Source: Asparagopsis taxiformis
Taxonomy: Eukaryota > Rhodophyta > Florideophyceae > Bonnemaisoniales > Bonnemaisoniaceae
Assembly: GCA_030407315.1 (NCBI GenBank)
Contig: JALQPE010001688.1
Span: 124,001 to 188,000, forward strand
Length of the DNA: 64,000 nt
Direction of reading: 5' to 3'
The stretch's first letter is position 1. Every line of letters starts with the position of its first letter. Both the position numbers and the translations under genes were made by a program. Below the pieces are notes generated by a model. The model was given only the letters and a program-made list of their open reading frames with translations. It ran no database searches and was not told the DNA's origin. Positions 62,958-64,000 of this stretch are shown here, one piece after another.

Positions 62958-64000
62958 ATGGTCGGTGCTTTGGAACAGCTCAGAAGTGCCATAATCGCTC
63001 GACAACCTATAGATGTCGACGATTCCTCTATCATCTTGGGCCCGTCCACCCGCCTGCCTCGCTCCCAACCCACAGCTTTTCATTCAATGAGAGGCCGAGG
63101 CGACGCGTATTTACTGGAATCCGTCTTCTTTCAATTCAAGTTCCGCGACCAGCAGTACAATGACTACGTTCAGGCATGTCGAAAAAAAGGAGTTGCCCAT
63201 GTCACTGCGCTGGACAAGCGTGATTTGCTGGCATATCTTACCGGTGAGATCGAGACATGTGCCAACATTGTCGTTAAGGAAGCAGATAATTCTCTACCAG
63301 CTTCTGCATCGAATTCTGCAGCGATTACCGCTCTTGCTCCAGGTAAGGAGGAACCAAAAGAGCAAGACGCAAAAGTCCTTTCGACAAGCCTGGTTTCGTC
63401 AGAGAAGGACTTATCCTCGTTTGCGTCGCAGCGAAAAAGAGATCGCGATCAGCGAGCTCTTGACTCCGTCTTAATGGTGGCCGAGTGGGATTTTTCAATC
63501 CTTCGCGATAAGCTTGCTAAACACGTGGCCAGCGTCCGAAGTGGCAGACATGCACCCAGCGTAAACGGCACTAAACAAAAGAATGCTCCAGCCTATGATC
63601 CGAGAGGTGATCGCTACACGAGTAACGAAGATCGTTTCTGGAGAGAGAATCTCGGTTCAGACTTTCATGAACTTGGCATTGATATGGGGGGATCTTTCAA
63701 AGAAAAGCCCACAGCTGGAAATTCCAATAGTGCGTCCAATGAAGCTGCAACACCATCTCGCTCTCATCGAGAGCGAGAAAAGTCGGGTTTACGTAAGTCT
63801 ACCTCAGAGCCCAAAGCAAAACGAGCAAAGGTCGATCCTAAAGAGCTTATCCCTATTATTATTGTTCCAGCTGGGTCGACCGCCTTGGTTTACTCAGGCA
63901 ACATTGTCGATTTTTTGCAGAACGGAAGGTTCGTGTCCGCAGAAGAGTTGGCAAAAAATAAAACTGGCCAGCGTACCAGTGCAGGGCGCATGAGTGTAAT
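62958..64000 (+). CDS. CDC73: CDC73/parafibromin, PAF1 complex subunit (5' part)
   Basis: The Met at 62958 opens 347 codons with no stop up to the right edge. The N-terminus MVGALEQLRSAIIARQPIDV matches the CDC73 start (M-x-x-L-x-x-L-R-x-x). The conserved block GDAYLLESVFFQFKFRDQQY, then VTALDKRDLLAYLTGEIE, corresponds to the parafibromin segment Y-x-L-x-S-I-L-F and R-K-D-L-L-x-Y-L-x-G. A charged middle (KRDRDQRALDSVLMVAEWDF) and the beginning of the C-terminal Ras-like domain (LIPIIIVPAGSTALVYSGNI) follow. CDC73 is part of the PAF1 complex that travels with RNA polymerase II and controls histone modification and 3'-end formation. The gene is truncated only by the window; the rest of the C-domain lies beyond 64000. 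Confidence 0.9.
   Translation, partial: MVGALEQLRSAIIARQPIDVDDSSIILGPSTRLPRSQPTAFHSMRGRGDAYLLESVFFQFKFRDQQYNDYVQACRKKGVAHVTALDKRDLLAYLTGEIETCANIVVKEADNSLPASASNSAAITALAPGKEEPKEQDAKVLSTSLVSSEKDLSSFASQRKRDRDQRALDSVLMVAEWDFSILRDKLAKHVASVRSGRHAPSVNGTKQKNAPAYDPRGDRYTSNEDRFWRENLGSDFHELGIDMGGSFKEKPTAGNSNSASNEAATPSRSHREREKSGLRKSTSEPKAKRAKVDPKELIPIIIVPAGSTALVYSGNIVDFLQNGRFVSAEELAKNKTGQRTSAGRMSV

Noticed and set aside
1..64000. tRNA, rRNA, snRNA genes and CRISPR arrays
   Set aside because: No B-box-like GGTTCGA pattern with a fitting cloverleaf, no rRNA or U6 core sequence, and no evenly spaced direct repeats were found by eye; a dedicated covariance-model search would be decisive.

Overview
This window is nuclear DNA from a photosynthetic eukaryote, most probably a mesophilic red alga (inference). 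Four observations support this. Most genes are single open frames, and the few introns are short (70-126 nt) with GT..AG ends and several CTAAC/CTGAC branch-like motifs. The genes are eukaryotic housekeeping types (RRP9, SMC6, SPC25, LSM7, NDUFA2, CDC73, ORMDL, OMA1). At least six proteins begin with a short N-terminal segment containing A-F-V, the phenylalanine-motif style of red-algal plastid transit peptides. Plastid-type functions are present (tryptophan synthase beta, a CPP1-like chaperone, an Mbb1/HCF107-like HAT protein). The exact species cannot be told from the sequence.

Layout. 0-4 kb: an edge-truncated minus-strand frame, an inositol-dehydrogenase-like oxidoreductase and a doubtful small gene. 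4-12 kb: trpB, CPP1-like, RRP9, and SMC6 with an apparent frameshift near its start. 12-24 kb: an LRR + HlyIII/PAQR fusion, then two diverged members of an unknown coiled-coil family separated by about 3 kb without genes and followed by about 4 kb without genes. 24-31 kb: a dense block with a TruA/PUS1-type pseudouridine synthase, a FAS1 protein, LSM7 (2 exons), a phosphomannose-isomerase homologue (3 exons) that has lost most of its zinc ligands, a type II membrane methyltransferase-like protein and NDUFA2 (3 exons). 31-43 kb: an unknown protein, then two ABCB-type half transporters flanking an acidic Cys/His protein and SPC25 (4 exons). 43-54 kb: ORMDL, a membrane-anchored NYN protein, a HAD phosphatase, a bZIP protein, the HAT/TPR protein and OMA1. 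55-64 kb: a Ser/Arg-rich unknown protein, a membrane-anchored subtilase-like protein without its catalytic serine, and the first 347 codons of CDC73 running off the right edge.

Main points of interest. (1) The 856-residue subtilase-like protein keeps Asp, His and the oxyanion Asn but has Ala in place of the catalytic Ser; it has one membrane span and a cytosolic tail with a threefold F-x-G-E-A repeat, so it looks like a receptor. (2) The two ABC transporters share an 827-bp tract with only two mismatches inside otherwise diverged genes, and one mismatch is a nonsense codon that removes most of the nucleotide-binding domain of one copy. (3) The phosphomannose-isomerase homologue has replaced three of four zinc ligands and the catalytic arginine. 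(4) The non-coding DNA is enriched in the heptamer TACTGTA/TACAGTA, and two adjacent perfect palindromes lie upstream of the acidic Cys/His gene. Four intron-bearing genes (LSM7, the isomerase homologue, NDUFA2, SPC25) and the edge-truncated CDC73 were assembled by reading splice sites and frames directly. No tRNA, rRNA, CRISPR array or intact transposon was recognised.
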